This document shows positions 17,339-31,500 of a stretch of 64,000 nt of DNA, piece by piece. Origin of the DNA: a virus. A model generated the notes under the pieces. That model did no database searches. It worked only from the letters and a program-made list of their open reading frames with translations, and was not told where the DNA came from. The first letter of the stretch is position 1; each line of letters opens with the position of its first letter. Location: positions 16,572-80,571 of the IMG/VR virus record IMGVR_UViG_3300022200_000030; one strand, 5' to 3'. The position numbers and the translations under genes are program-made.

Positions 17339-18397
17339 ATGACGCTGCTCTCAACCATGGCGTCCTTGTCGAACCTCGTACAAGGCATCGCCCCTGCGTT
17401 TGAGGACATTGGTAAGACGGCAATCAAGGCATTTGAGTCCATCAAGACCTTCGTGAACGACAACGTGGTGACCCCCATCTTGGAAAAGTGGGAGAACCTC
17501 AAACTTTGGTGGGACGAGTTCAAGACAAATGTGATGGCTCGTTGGCAGGAAATCAAGGACGGGGTGATGGAAAAAGTCGAAGGTATCTTTGCCCTGTTCA
17601 CCGGATTTGAATTACCTGAAGTCTTCACCAAAGAGTATTGGACAGGACTCTTTGACGGATTCTCAATTGATTGGGCGGGTATTTTCGCTCTTGTAATTCC
17701 TGAGCCGCTTCAACTCGTCTTCGACTTCATTACGGGCAGCGGTGCGTTTGCATCGTTCTCCATCAAGGACCGGATTGACCTTGCCATTGGTGCGCTACCC
17801 GAACCGCTCAGCACCATCGTCAACCTGCTGAGTGGTGTGGCAAACTTTGGCATTACGAAGGTCGGGGACTTCTTTGACTTCGCTATGAACGTCGGTGGTA
17901 CTGTCATTGGATGGCTCATGGATTTCATTGCCGACCCAAGCGGTACGCTTGCGGCTACGGGTGAGTCAATTACGACCTTCTTCAGCAACCTTGCTACTCA
18001 ATTTGGTGACTTGATGAAAGCACCACTCAACATCATCATTGAGGGATGGAATGCAGTTGTTGGTGCTTTGAACTTCTCAAAGACATTCGACCTTGGGCCA
18101 TTCGGTGAACAAACGGTAGGCATGGACCTCAGCAGTTGGACGATTCCTGCACTCGCTAAGGGTGGTATCGTCAACTCCCCTACGCTTGCACTTATCGGTG
18201 AGGCAGGCCCCGAAGCGGTTGTGCCGCTTACGGGCGACAACGCTCCGGGCGGCAATCAAACCTACAACATCACAGTCAACGCGGGAGGCATCACCGACCG
18301 TACCGACAAGCGGCAATTGGCCCGTGAGATTGGCAACATGATTCAGCAGGAGTTGGCCCGCAACCTTGGCGGCACCACCATGAGGGGGCGGTTCTGA
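17339..18397 (+). CDS. tail tape measure protein, very short
   Basis: 352 residues. N-terminal half is helical with long amphipathic stretches; the middle is hydrophobic (about 90-240), and the C-terminus has the motif common to many tape measures: LAKGGIVNSPTLALIGEAGP then EAVVPL. The last ~50 residues are again helical (LAREIGNMIQQELARNL). Tape length sets tail length; at about 0.15 nm per residue this would give a tail near 50 nm, short for a long-tailed virus. The stop overlaps the next ATG. Confidence 0.8.
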   Translation: MTLLSTMASLSNLVQGIAPAFEDIGKTAIKAFESIKTFVNDNVVTPILEKWENLKLWWDEFKTNVMARWQEIKDGVMEKVEGIFALFTGFELPEVFTKEYWTGLFDGFSIDWAGIFALVIPEPLQLVFDFITGSGAFASFSIKDRIDLAIGALPEPLSTIVNLLSGVANFGITKVGDFFDFAMNVGGTVIGWLMDFIADPSGTLAATGESITTFFSNLATQFGDLMKAPLNIIIEGWNAVVGALNFSKTFDLGPFGEQTVGMDLSSWTIPALAKGGIVNSPTLALIGEAGPEAVVPLTGDNAPGGNQTYNITVNAGGITDRTDKRQLAREIGNMIQQELARNLGGTTMRGRF

Positions 18398-19554
18398 TGG
18401 CGAACGGTACACCGATTCGTCTGATTCAGCGCAACGGCGGCATCATTGAGTTGAACGTCACGACGGTCACAATGGACGTGGACCGCAAGTTCAACCCCAA
18501 GCCACTTGTGTACTCAGGTTCTCACCGTGTCGCTACCGACTCCAACCTGACCCGTGCCGTCATTCAATTGGAAGGTGTCATGACCGATGATGATGCGGTG
18601 TTTGTGTCGTCAAGCACGCAAGCGAGTGCTTCAATTGATTTTTCGTACAGGATAGACGGAGTACGAAAAATTGGAGATGAAATTACTGATGCTGAAAAAG
18701 AGGAAGTGGTCAAGGTAAGTGCTTTAGGATATTGGGAACCTACTACTATTTCCAATCTCAATACACCAAGACTTGCTCTCGATGATACGAATGTAATTTA
18801 CTTTGTGGAAGACTCAGCATCGGATGGTTTCTTCGCTCCAAACTCAGTTCATTGGGTAAGCACGTACGATGCGTCAACCTCGACCGCCAAATCAGCAGCA
18901 TCTATTGCTCAAGGAATTGCAAATCGTATTGCTGCTATGGGTGCCCCTTACACTACTTCAACGGGCACTTCACCCTACACCGGACAGGCAAACGCCGTAG
19001 TGAGCATCACTCGTACTGCAAACGGTAATAACACCAAATACCCGAAGTTCAAAAAATGGAACAGCGGTGCAAAGGAACCACTCATCATTACAAAATACGT
19101 TGGCTACCAAGAAGGAGCAGGTACCACAGGCATGAGTGCGGGCGACAAGGTGCAGCACTTGTGGGGTGTGCTAAACAACTCGCAGGACGGCGGACGGGGG
19201 CTTGAGAAAGGAAGCCTACGTCAACGAGATGATGTGACCGGGCGTAGGAATACACGCGGTGGTGGAGATTACATCATTGGTATTCAGATTCCATTTGAGT
19301 CAATGGTCAACGCAGCGTCGGGTGAGAAGTATTCCGCCGTCAACCATTTCATGACGACGGGGACGTACCATTTGCAAAATCCTGAGACAAAAGACGTGGA
19401 GAACGCTACCCTCGCAGGTGTTCAATTCAGCGATGCGAAGAACTCCTACACAGGGATTAAGGGTGGCGTGGACAAGGCTACGTTTGTGCGATTGGGCGGC
19501 GAACCGTTGTACCAATTCACCATCATCTTCCTACCGGCTGACGTAATCCTGTGA
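18397..19554 (+). CDS. distal tail / baseplate protein candidate
   Basis: 385 residues, ATG overlapping the tape measure stop. The N-terminus (IRLIQRNGGIIELNVTTVTMDVDRKF) is β-rich and resembles tail-tip or distal-tail proteins by position: directly after the tape measure and before the giant protein. The middle, about 18600-19130, is visibly more AT-rich than its flanks and may be an acquired insertion. No enzymatic motif is visible. Confidence 0.55.
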   Translation: MANGTPIRLIQRNGGIIELNVTTVTMDVDRKFNPKPLVYSGSHRVATDSNLTRAVIQLEGVMTDDDAVFVSSSTQASASIDFSYRIDGVRKIGDEITDAEKEEVVKVSALGYWEPTTISNLNTPRLALDDTNVIYFVEDSASDGFFAPNSVHWVSTYDASTSTAKSAASIAQGIANRIAAMGAPYTTSTGTSPYTGQANAVVSITRTANGNNTKYPKFKKWNSGAKEPLIITKYVGYQEGAGTTGMSAGDKVQHLWGVLNNSQDGGRGLEKGSLRQRDDVTGRRNTRGGGDYIIGIQIPFESMVNAASGEKYSAVNHFMTTGTYHLQNPETKDVENATLAGVQFSDAKNSYTGIKGGVDKATFVRLGGEPLYQFTIIFLPADVIL

Positions 19555-19563
19555 GGTGAATAC

Positions 19564-22500
19564 ATGGTTGCAGTCGGTCGAACGAGTCACGCCCTCTTCT
19601 TTGACGGCGTAAGTGATTCGGTCATTCTGCCGCAAGGCAACTACATCGGTACGGGTCAGCCCACGCCGGACGGGAAGGTGGTCACCAACCTGCTTCAGAA
19701 AGAGCGGCGTAGCGGTGGTGAAAGCCCGCTGATTCCCAAGGCCAACGGCGACTTCGTTATCGAGGCATGGGTCGTGCCCGACTGCGGTGGTGTGATTGCT
19801 CACCGTGAGGGGCAGTTCACGCTTTCGCTTGGTACCGTGGACACTCCCGGCCCCGCAACCTTCGACCTGCTGCTTGAGGGCAGCGCAGGGTTGTTTCAGG
19901 CATATTTGACTTCGGCAATTGATGCCAGCGACCGATGGGATGGTATCGTCTATCCTCACCACGCGGGCAGCGTACACGACTCGTACAACCGCTTTGACAC
20001 CGGTACCTACGGTGAGGCGACCAACCTCAACGCTGCGCACAGACCCCTGTACCACGTCGTTGCAGGATTTTCCTTCGGTCAGGCGTTTCTGTACGTGAAC
20101 GGCGACCTCATCGCATCGCAGAAACTCGATGCTGACATGCGCATCGCACGTTCCACCGAACACGTGTACGTGGGCGGCAAGGGCGGTGAGTTCCGTGGTG
20201 CGGTCGAAGCCCTGCACTTTCTCGGCCACTACGACAAGTCCACCGTTGAGTCGCACATGCCGACCCAATCGGACGTGTCCACCGGTCTGTACCGCTTTGA
20301 AGAGCCGATTGACGTGGTGGAAGGAACGTATTCGTTCAACGCCGTGAGCGCAAACGCTACGAGCATCACGGTGTCTGCAAGCGATGCTCAAGCACTCATT
20401 GTACGGTTCACCGGTAAGCCGTACGATTCTGCCTCCCCTACCGTTGATTTCACGGCCAAACCGTACAGTATGGGGTCGTACAAGGTCGTGGACTACTACA
20501 CCGGCTCAGGCACCCCTTCAACGCTCTCAATTGCCCACGTACCCTACAACCTGCTCATCAACCCCGGTGCCATCACGCGGGCCACGCAGAAGCCTAATCA
20601 GAAGCCACCGGAGCGTGTGCGTGTCAAGAGCATCAACGGCAGCACGGGTGTCATCGAGTTGACGAGCATTCACGTTGACTTTGTGAACGGTACGGGTGGG
20701 CTGCGCGGGTTGCTGCACAACCGGACGGCTGACGTGGACAACTACTTCGTCGTAGTCGGTGCCGACCTGCTGATTGACAACGGTACGGGTAAGCCGTACC
20801 AACCACCGCACTACGGTACGCAAGTCTTCGACCGCACCGGTCAGATGGTGATTGACGAAACGGACAACGAGCAGCACGGCATGGTGTACTCATCGCGTAT
20901 GGCAACCACCACCGACGACCCAAACAATCCGTTCGCGGTCGTGTGGCCGAGCGATGTTGACCCCTTGTTCCAAATTGGACATAGCGGGCGGCACACCTTC
21001 TCGCACGTTGTCGGTCATGAGTTCATGCGCCGTTATCCGGTGCCGTCGGACTTGGTTGTGGACCAAACGGTGACCGGTGCAGCGGACATTGTGACAATGC
21101 GCTACGACAACGTGTCCCGTTCGCTGCGCAATTCGTTTGCCATGAACGCCCTGACTGACGTGTTTAGCGAAGATGCCACGGCTACGGTGACTGAAATCGT
21201 GTCAAGCACCACGGCGTCTTCAGTCGTTCACAACGGCTTGCCATCTGCTGCCCGTGAAGTCATCGGCATCGGTGGTGCTGACTTCGACTTCCGACCCTTC
21301 TTGCTGAAAGGACCTGCGCCATTGTCCGGCTCAGATGTGAATGATACAACGCGGTTGTATCACCTTGTTCCTGAAACCACGTCCCGTGTTGCTATCCTCA
21401 ACGTCCCTGCTTTGCAAACCTCGCACAACATGGCTCCCTTCGTGGAGATTCATTACAACGCAATTGACCTGACGGGTGCAAGCATGGGCATCAGCGGACC
21501 AATGCTGATGGTCGAGAAGACGGTCCCTGCGGCTTCTCTTGACCTTGGTGGTGGGACGTACGTGTACGACCTCATTGCTGCTGCTCTTGACGCTACGATG
21601 TATGCTCCGGGCGGTATGCTGATTCTCGACCCTGATGTGAAGAGCAGCAACGAGTACATGTTTGAGTCGCACAGTCTGATTGGGGACAACACGGGCGGTG
21701 CTGATTACGATTCTGAGTTGGACTTCACCCGCACCCCTGCTGAGTACACACCTGTGTCGAGCGTTGACGCTGAGCCGTGTACACCACCTGCTCCTGTACG
21801 TGCCTCTCACGTTTCCTTGGACCACGAATCGGTGTACAACCGACTCACGTTCACCAAGGCAGGCATCGTGACCGAAGACGACCTGACCGAGATTGGTGGC
21901 TACAAGCGGGTCACTCCCACCGAGGAAAAGACCGGTGCGGGTGTCTTCGACGTGGGCATCCCTGACGGCATCAGTCCGGTGCATGAGACGTTTGACGTGA
22001 TTGACAACTACCTTGCGCCATCGGGCAAATTGCATATCTTTGTGCAACCAACAGACCGGCGGCGGAGCAACCAACTGCTTTCTGCTCTTGAGGACGACTC
22101 GTCCATCACAATAATGCTGATGATGGCACGGACGCGCCTCCGAAGCATCAGCGAGGAAAATGACCCTGAATCAAACTTGACGACCATCACCGTCACCGGT
22201 GCGGGTGTCGTGGAGTCCGTGCTGAACCGCAACGTCAGCGCGGTTGGTGAAGGTTCACCTGACTCTTACATCGTCAAGGAGATTGAGCCGAATGCACCTG
22301 TGGTCACGGTGACGCTTGGAGGACCGGGACAAGGTGCGGTGAACACGAAGCCGACGTTCGACCCAAGCCCGCTGATGAGGCTTCCCGGCTCAACGCGCCG
22401 TTCCTGCGCTGTACGTGCGACTCACGTGTACGCCAAGAACGACACCGTGACCACAAAAAACATTCTCAGCGTGGCACCGCTAAACAACGGTTCACCCGAT

Positions 22501-25500
22501 ATTGCATCGTGGGGCACCATCGCGTTCCCAAAGGTGGGGCGAGTGTACCTCGACAATGGCGCGAGTGCGGAATACGCAAGCAAGGGTGGCTCCGGCTTCA
22601 TCTTCACCAACGTCAGCGCAAGCGGTACGGGCCGCTACCTTGGTGCTGATGGAGAAGAGTACTCCAACTTCTTCCTGTGGTGCAACGCGGTCGGTTTGAT
22701 GAAGACGACCTCATCCCCTGCCGACGTGCAGACTTCGCTGACCCTGTACAACGACCCAAACTTTGCAGACGATGCGATGGCTCAAGATGGCAGCACCGTG
22801 AACGACAGACTGTTTCAGTCCATGGACACGGTGACACACGACTACCAACTCGGTACGCAGTTTGCAAGCACACGGGCCATGGTCGAGATTCCTGTCTTCC
22901 CGCAGCAGTTCTTCGACCATCCTGAACAGGGCATCTTTCCCGGTCCTGACAACTCGATGAAGTTGCACCTCGATGCAACCTACACCGCTCACTCATGGAA
23001 CCCGACGCCCGTGGGTCGCCGTGCCAACGACATTGGACAAGCAGACAAGCAAGCATCCTCGGCGTACGGTTCCAACAGGGAAGGATTTGTTGCGGCGGCT
23101 CACATTGAGCGCATTGTCAAGAACCCCATTCCATCGCCGGGATTCTATGAGATTTACGTTGACTTCCCTGAGATTTTTCCCAATGCTGACGAAGGCTCAT
23201 TGCCACGAAGCGTTGGGAACATGAAAAGCGTCGGCTACTACCGCCGATGCTTCCTTGCGAACGGCATGAGTGCGTTGTACGTCAATGACCCTACGACGGA
23301 CGGATTCATCAAGGTACCTGTCCCTTCATCCAAAAATCACGGTACCTTCATTGAGGGCTTCTTTACCAACGCCATCCCCGGTGCTGCACTTTTCGTGGCT
23401 CAAGGATTCCGTAGTGAAACTCTTGTCCCGACCGATTCGGATGCAAGTACACCTTCGTCTGACTTTGAGGGACGTTCCCCGTACTACTACGACGCGGCCA
23501 ACGTACAAACACAAGGAGGTAATCTCGACTACGGTATGCGTCAGTACGTCAGCGCGGTTGAGTTCAAGGCCGGTCCACTCGCTAACCCACACGCCCCACG
23601 TACTGTGTCTAAACGTGCAGCGTCCACGATTCTTTCAGTCCCATCTGTGAGTGGAAACACCTACACGATTACGCTTGAAGATGGGTCGCTTTTCCCTGAC
23701 GTGCCGTTCACGCGAGATGCAAGTAACGTCATTCAGTTTGAAACGGGTGACCCGTTGTATATTGCTGAAGTAATTCAGGCTGATGGCTCGACCCAAGACG
23801 TGTACTACCTTGGACGATTCAACAACACGTTCACGCAGAACACAATTGCAATTGTCGCTACTTCAACCCCTACGTTGGTCGGTGCTACGCTGCGCTTGAA
23901 GCACGTTGCACACGCGCTGCATACGCTAAGCAACCCTGCAAGCGCGGTAACTGAGGAAAAGAAAGTCGTCACGTTCTTGCCTTCCGCAACCGCAGACCAA
24001 TGGACCTTCTCATCCTCATACGGTGGTGGTACCACAACCACGCTCAACATCACTTGCACCACGGCTGACCTAATGGCCCATGCAAACGTGGTTGGTCTGA
24101 ACATTCGACCTGACGACCACGTGTACGTGGACACCGGCTCAGCCATCAATTATCTCGGCCAAGTGTCTAAGGTCGAGTCAGCAGAAGTCTCGGGCGGCTC
24201 CGACCGTATCATCTTGGCAGCAAACAACCTTGCAGCCATCACTTCAGGTAACAAGATTCGTGTTGCTGCTGAGTCGGTAATGACCGTTGACGACGAGGCT
24301 ATCCTGAACCGTGCTTGGGTTCACCCGTATGCGACCGGTGGTCTGCGTCACGGTGACACCGTGTGGGCCAACATGAGCATCAACAACCCGCATGCTACCG
24401 AAGGATTGTTCGCCAAGAGCCGTGGTGTGTTCAATGACGGCCTCGTTTGGAAGGGCTTCAATGGTGGCTCAGGTACACTTGCTGACCGGCCCCGTAATAG
24501 CATCCCGCTTGAGAACTTCCTGATTGGAGACTCTTGCCTTGAGACGGCCATCAACTACGCGCAACACGTCAACAAAACTGTGCAGATGAACTATGAGTCA
24601 ATGGGCCTCGATGCTGAACAGGCTCCTGTCGTAGCGTATGTTGACCCGTATCTTGCAACCGACGGACATGCCCGCGTTCTTCTGTACGACGTGGGCCACG
24701 ACCGCGAGTTCATCGCATTCCACGACTTGCATATGCAGGTTCAGTCAAGTGCAGCAACGCCATCCATCGGTTACACTCGACAACTCGCCTACAAGGATGG
24801 CACCATCAACCTCGACAAGTTCCTGATGGGTCGTAACGGTGCAGCACCACACTATCTGACAACTCAGATTGACGTAGCCAACGGCTACCCAAGCGAGAAC
24901 CCATTCCTGCGGGCTACGCAGCAATCCAAGTTCATTGAAGGTGCATATGCACATAACGTCATTGGCGGGGTAAATCAGAACCCGTACAACGCGAGCAGCG
25001 AGCAATCGTGGACCGTGCTGAACAATCCTGATGTTGATACGTACAACGTCCTCTTTGCATCCAAGGGCCACGGACACTTTGTTCACACAGGTCTGTACCA
25101 CGAAAAGGGGAGCAGCGACCTCACCGTTGGTGACAGTACCCTACCCCGTACTCAACCTGCGGTTGCATCTCCGTATTGGAGCAATGCAATCCACCAACTC
25201 TCGCGCATCAACGCTGACTCGCATCCGTTGATTACAGCACTTCGCGTACATCGGGCAGAACAGAACCCGAACACGCACACGCTGAAGGACCCAAGTACGC
25301 TCTTTGACACGCCTGATGGGACGCGCACCATCTCGGCCTTCTTGAGTCTGAAGGGGAAGCGTAGCATTGCTCTTGACCTCAGCGGTCACGACGAAGAGCG
25401 ACTTCAGCATCTTCCGCATTGGACGCAAATGGACTTCGTACGCCGCATGACCGTGGATTTCGGTGAAATCGGTGTGAAAGAAGGTGTGACTGACATTGAG

Positions 25501-28500
25501 GCAGCGGCGCGTGAGATTGTGCGGCTCATCAACCAAGGCGGTGCTGCGAACGGTCGAACCCACGCACGTCGCCCCTCTCAGCAATATCCCGGTGAAAGCG
25601 AGCGTCTTGATTTAACACGTATTGGCGTTCGACAGGATATTGGTAATCCAAATCGTGACCCAACGAGCGCCCACATCTTTGCTGACTTTGCCGCCACGGG
25701 TTCCACTTACGACCCCGCGCCTTGGTGGTACCCTGACGAAGCATTCGACAGTCACGACCGTGGGAGCCACATGGGGTACCTCCGTGCGCACATTGGTCGC
25801 GTGGTTGAGGACCTCGATGGCAACGAAGGCTTCTCCATCGTCATTCACAGTACCATTCCCGGTGCAAGTGGTCGCAACTTCTGCGCTTGGCTTGACAATA
25901 GTAAGGGACAGTCCTCTTACAAACCACAGTACCTCATCGGTCACGGTGGTCGGTTCCGCAACTTTTGGTCGCAACCGGACGAGGTTTCCGGTGAGAACAT
26001 GCACCCCGCTCCGTTGCCGTTGAATAAGCACGGACGGCCCTTTGCTCCAATTACTTCACTCCGAGAATACGTGGCTCAAGAAGAGCCTGATGACATGTTT
26101 GCAAGCAATCTCGATGTTGCAGCACGAAACGACGTGGAAAAGAATGCACTTGCTCGTAAGGTGTCAGCGACGATGGGCGGTACGGTCAACAACTCGGTTG
26201 CTGATGAGTCCTTTGAGGCACAAAGCCCCGCTACGTCGTTGGTTGAAGGGCTACGTCGTGGTAGCACGGCTGTGGGCCGTATCAACTTCGGTGGGTTGGT
26301 TGAAGCGGGTGTACCGGGTTTCGCACCGGACGCAGGAGCGTTTGGATTTGGTCGGCGTGGAAGCACTCGCCACTTTTCCCGCTACGGTACCAACGCGAGC
26401 GAATACACAAGTCACGTGAATACGGAAGAGGTCACCGAGGACGCTATTGGTGACACACCGTTGTACGGCATGCGTTTCACCGACCACCGAGGTCGAGGTT
26501 ATGGTGTCAGGTACGTCTATCGTTGTGTAAATCAACCATTTGCCAATGAACTGACAACACTACCTTCAACCTTAGATGATGAAATCATCATTCATTTTGA
26601 TGACCGAGACGTTGCACAGGGCGGTTTTACCATTGGACACCACATGGCGGGTGTAGGAGATGCAACAGGACGGTTGGAGCCGAAGAGTGGCATGACCGAA
26701 GCAACATGGGTGGGTAACCGTTGGCGTGGTGTCTTTGCCGCAGATGCCGGTTTGAACTGTCAAGCAACGTACAGTTCAGATACCATCACCGTAGTCCTCG
26801 ACACCCCTTACGATACGGGTAGCACCGAGTTCAACAACCATCCCGACATTCTTGGCTACCTTGGTTTCCCCAAGACCAACGGTATCATGCAATTGACGGA
26901 CCCATATAGCGGAAGTGCTACGACATTGCATGGTGTGGTTGGAAACACGTTCTCCTATGAATCCCGTACAAGCAACGACACGACAGGTACGCACACGTTC
27001 TATGGTGTGCGAGGTGCTGATTTTACCGCCACTCACACTTCTGCATCGTTTGTTGTCACCGACGTACCCTCGGGTGTGTCGTTCAAAGCCGGAAACACTC
27101 ACCAACTCATCCTTTCCCCGCGTTTGAATTGGACGACGTTGTTGACCGATGAGGTGATTGCGTACGCTACTGTTGCTGCAATCAACATGCAAGACCCCAA
27201 CATGGAAGACGGGTATTCTGTTGATGTGCGCCATTTGTACGCAGCAGACGGTCGGACACTCGGAGATTGGGGTGTTGGTGAAGATGCCATCATCATTCGT
27301 GCGCATAACCCGCAACGTGGAATCAAGCCACTTTCACAGATGTTCAGCGCAAGTCTTCACCGCGACTATGGTATTCAAGCAGCCCACATTGAGTTCGGTG
27401 AATATCAAAAAATAGCCAAAACAAGCGCTACATGGAGCGTAACTGCCGGACTAATTCCCCCATTAAGTGATGCACAAATTGCATCGTCGAAACAATTGAC
27501 GTGCGGGTACATTCCGCGTACCATCGTTCAGGTTCGTACCCGTGGTCGTGGTTACCATGCCAACACACCTACGCCTATCCTTGTGGATTCATACAACGAC
27601 CCTGTGAACCTCAAGCGGTGGGATGAGAACCTCAAGGGTGTCCGCTTCCTTTCTCGCCCCGGTGACCACATTCTGCCTTGTCTGAGCAACCCACTTTTGA
27701 AGACTCAATCAGTCTCAAGCAACGTGTTCACAATGGCCGCAACAAACAAACTCGGCCATGCAATGATTGTGGGTTGCACCCGAACAATTACGGGCACCTA
27801 TACCACAACGGACCGGTTGTTGGCGTTCGGTCAGAAGATTCAATTGTATCATGCAAGAAATAACTACTCAGTTGTATTTGCTAACCAAGGTGCAAACGCA
27901 CTTACTGAGTTCACTTTCAACGAAAGAGAAGCGTCTGATGAATGGTTTGATGAGTTTGGTGGAAAGACCTTGAATCAGGATTACTACTTCATTTCATCAA
28001 TTGGAGAGTTTGACGGGTACCGTTTGCACGGAAGCGTGGATTCCGAGCCTATCGTGTACTTCCGTGGCGCAAGGGATAGCAGCGACCACGATGTACCATT
28101 GTACTTCGGCGGTGGGTTCAGCGGCGTCGTGCTTGACGTGAACGACGGTACGCAGAACGACTACGCTGACTTCTATACGCACCCGTACTCAACAGGACCT
28201 ACGGGTACTGCGGGCATTCAGAATGCCAACGAGATTTCAACCTCATTCGCTTTGGTGGATTGCAACGCGCTGCTTGCCTTCTTCCCCGGTACCGCGCTAC
28301 TCAATCAGCACCGTGGCTCTATTCACCCACCTGCGTACAACAAGGATAGCATCCTTACGACTGACGTTGACGTAGGATTCGCAACGAAGCACAACGATTT
28401 GCCTGCACACGTTACGGCTCGCTACACCGCCGGTATGGTGTATCAACGCCCAATTCCGCTTGTGCTGCGCATGGGTCACCCAACGGCTCGCTACGACGAT

Positions 28501-31500
28501 GCACGCAATAGCATCACCAACCACACCACCTACGTCATCTATGGACCGGGCCAAGCATTTCCCTTCACCGAAACAACCGCTGCTAACGCAGACGTTGAGC
28601 CACACCCCGGTTTCGTCGTGACGGTGGGCAACACGTGGAGCAAGGTGCCACATAGCAAGCAACTGCCCAACCCAATCACCAACGACAAGAACGACTACGG
28701 CCCACCAACCTCAACCTACCAAAGCAACCGTCAACGCTACCATTGGTACTCGACATGGAATTGGAGTCCCGCTGAGGGCATCCCTCGCGTTGGCGCGGTG
28801 TCGAGTGGTGTCAGCCTGTGGCAGCGGCCCGAGCATGGGTACCACTTTGGTGAACACTTCAACCTGCAAGCCACGGTATCTTCACTCAATATCAGCGACT
28901 ACGCTGCTGCCCACCCCTACAAGCACGCACCCATCGTTGGCTACGGTATTGCTTCACAGGCTGACTTGACGTTTCACATGGACGGCGGCTACCATCCCGG
29001 CGGTTCATGGCTTGACAATCAACTCTCATTCAACGCACCGCTTGAGCCAAGCGACTATCGCGTGACCCGTGATTCGTGGAACGAGGTCAACCCAACTGCG
29101 TTCCGTGTTTCAGGTGTGCTTGCAAAGCAGGTTCTCGCGGGTGCATCTGCTGAAGAAGGCGACGACTTCGACCGTGAAATTATCGTCGTGGATGCTACGC
29201 GGTGTCAGAACGGTGAGGAACTCGCAGCCCTGCTTGGACAGGCCATCAACGAAAATCCCGGCAAAGGTGCGCTCAAGGCCATGGGTGGTACGCACCTCCC
29301 TTCGATGGGCAGCGCGATGCGGCAGGACCGCTACGGTTGGGTCGAACTCGACTACGATGATTATACGATTGATGCAACAAAATCGTACTCCTACGTTGAG
29401 GCTACACTTTCAGGTGGTACACAAGCCATCTTGGAACAGTTGCCCGCATCGGGATGGATTCGTACGGACAACGCAGGTCGTACGCTCCACACGGTTGACT
29501 TGCCTGCTTTTGCGCCCTACCATAGCCGTGAAGTGTACTATGACATTGGTGTTTTCCCGTCAACTTGGAAGGTGCGGTTTTGGCTTGCTCCCAACCGTTT
29601 GACAGGCAATCCTGAATTGGAGGATGCACAGACTTTCGATGACTCAACCCTGCCCACCGCAGTTGACTTGAGTGGTGTCACGAAGGTGTACGTGTGGAGC
29701 AAAGCCGGTGTTCATCGCTTCAACAACGAGGACGACGCTACGCGCGACCACATGACGCAGGTTCACTTTGCAGGCATTGTGGACGCCATTGACCGCACTC
29801 GTCCGGTAGGTGCGGTTGGGTGGTCCGGTGAGCGGTACTCGTACCTCAATTCCCTCAAGGTTGGTTCGGAAGGCTACGGTGCGGGGCGTGGTGCGTGGCA
29901 TCCAAAGTTGGGCTTCTCTCCCTACGGCTCGGCTTCGACTGTTATGACTGCGTATGGACACGTACCGCACACGTATGCGTTGTACAACACTCCTGAATCA
30001 CTCGTCTATGCAAACTATGACGGCGTGGGTACGCCCTACGATTCATGGACTGTTGAGACGGGAAGCATTTCGTACACGGCGTACAACGCTGATAGCACGG
30101 GTGCGTACAAGGCGGCGGATAGTGCTATCAACCTCACGAACAGTCTGACCGACTTCAGCATCCCGCGCGAGTTGTACCACCCGCAGGGCGTCTTCTCCAA
30201 GGGCTTCCTCGTTGTTTCTTATGAAAGTGAATTGGCGTTAGTTGCCAAGCGTGACCGTGACGGTATTACGGCAACCGGTGATTGGCTTGCAGTTGTCTCC
30301 AAGACCCGTGCAGGTACGGCTGCTGCAACGGCCATTACGTTCGCGGGTACCGCGCAATGGGACGAGCGCATCCACGGTCCTGAACGGTTCTATGCCCCCG
30401 CAACAGGTGGACCGAACGTCGAGGCCCTGATTGTCAGCGGCACGGCAACACCGGCAAGCGCGGCTACCAATGACCCTGAAGTGGCACAATACGACTTCCA
30501 CTTGGGTGCGTCAAGCGACAATTCATTGTACAACGCTACGCCTGCTTTCGCGCAAATTGGTGACCTATTCTTCGACTTGGACAAGAGCGTAGGTTCCTAC
30601 CTGCTCAACGATGCAAGTGAGGTTGAGCGCAACCTAATGGTGGACATGCGCACCGCAGGTGGGGGTACCGACTTCAACGCCAAGCACGATGACCTCCGCT
30701 ATTGGCTTGCACAGACCAACGGCTACGAATCGCTTGCCCGCACACCAATGCGCAACTTCAGCGTCGAGCATGTCGTGTGGAAGCGAATGGACGGCGGCAA
30801 CCTGTCGCTGCCTGCCTTGAATGCTCGCGGTCTTGGCGGTGTACCGTTCGTCACCCGCGTCAGCGGTGGTACTGCCTACACCACGGGTGAGAAGTTGTAC
30901 GGCAACGTGCGCTTCTCCTTTGAAACGACCAACTCGGCCATGTTCCCAATCATCCAAGCGCAAGAGTTGGCGCACCCGCAGATTGCTGCTCGCCACCCCG
31001 ACGAGTTGCGCAACGTCCTGATGGTGCCCAACGAAGAGATTCAGTTTGATTCAATTGAGGTTGAAGATGATACCGGCCAAATCCACACAATCGAGGGTGG
31101 CTCACCGTTCGGTACCATTGTTCGGGCCTTCCGTAAGTTGTCCAACCGCACCTCAGAAGGGCTTGCCCCTGCTATCGCAGGCAGCGGCGTGGAGCCGAAC
31201 CTGAAGGTGCGCCTGCCCGACCCCAACACAATTCCGGGCAACATCATCGTGCGCTCAGGATTCGACCGGCTGCAAGCCTATCAGACTGAAACAATGGGCA
31301 GCGGTGGCATGATGCGACCCGGCCTTGCTGACGCTCTCAAGCACCAATTCACCGATGAGGTGGATGGGCCGCGTCGTGGACCGACGTATAGCGACCACGA
31401 ATGGGACCACATCAGTCAGTCTGCAAGCGGTGAGGCCTTCCCCGACATGACGCGCAAGGGTTGGAGTGCAGCGACAGGCAACGCGCCGCTTGAATCGTCC

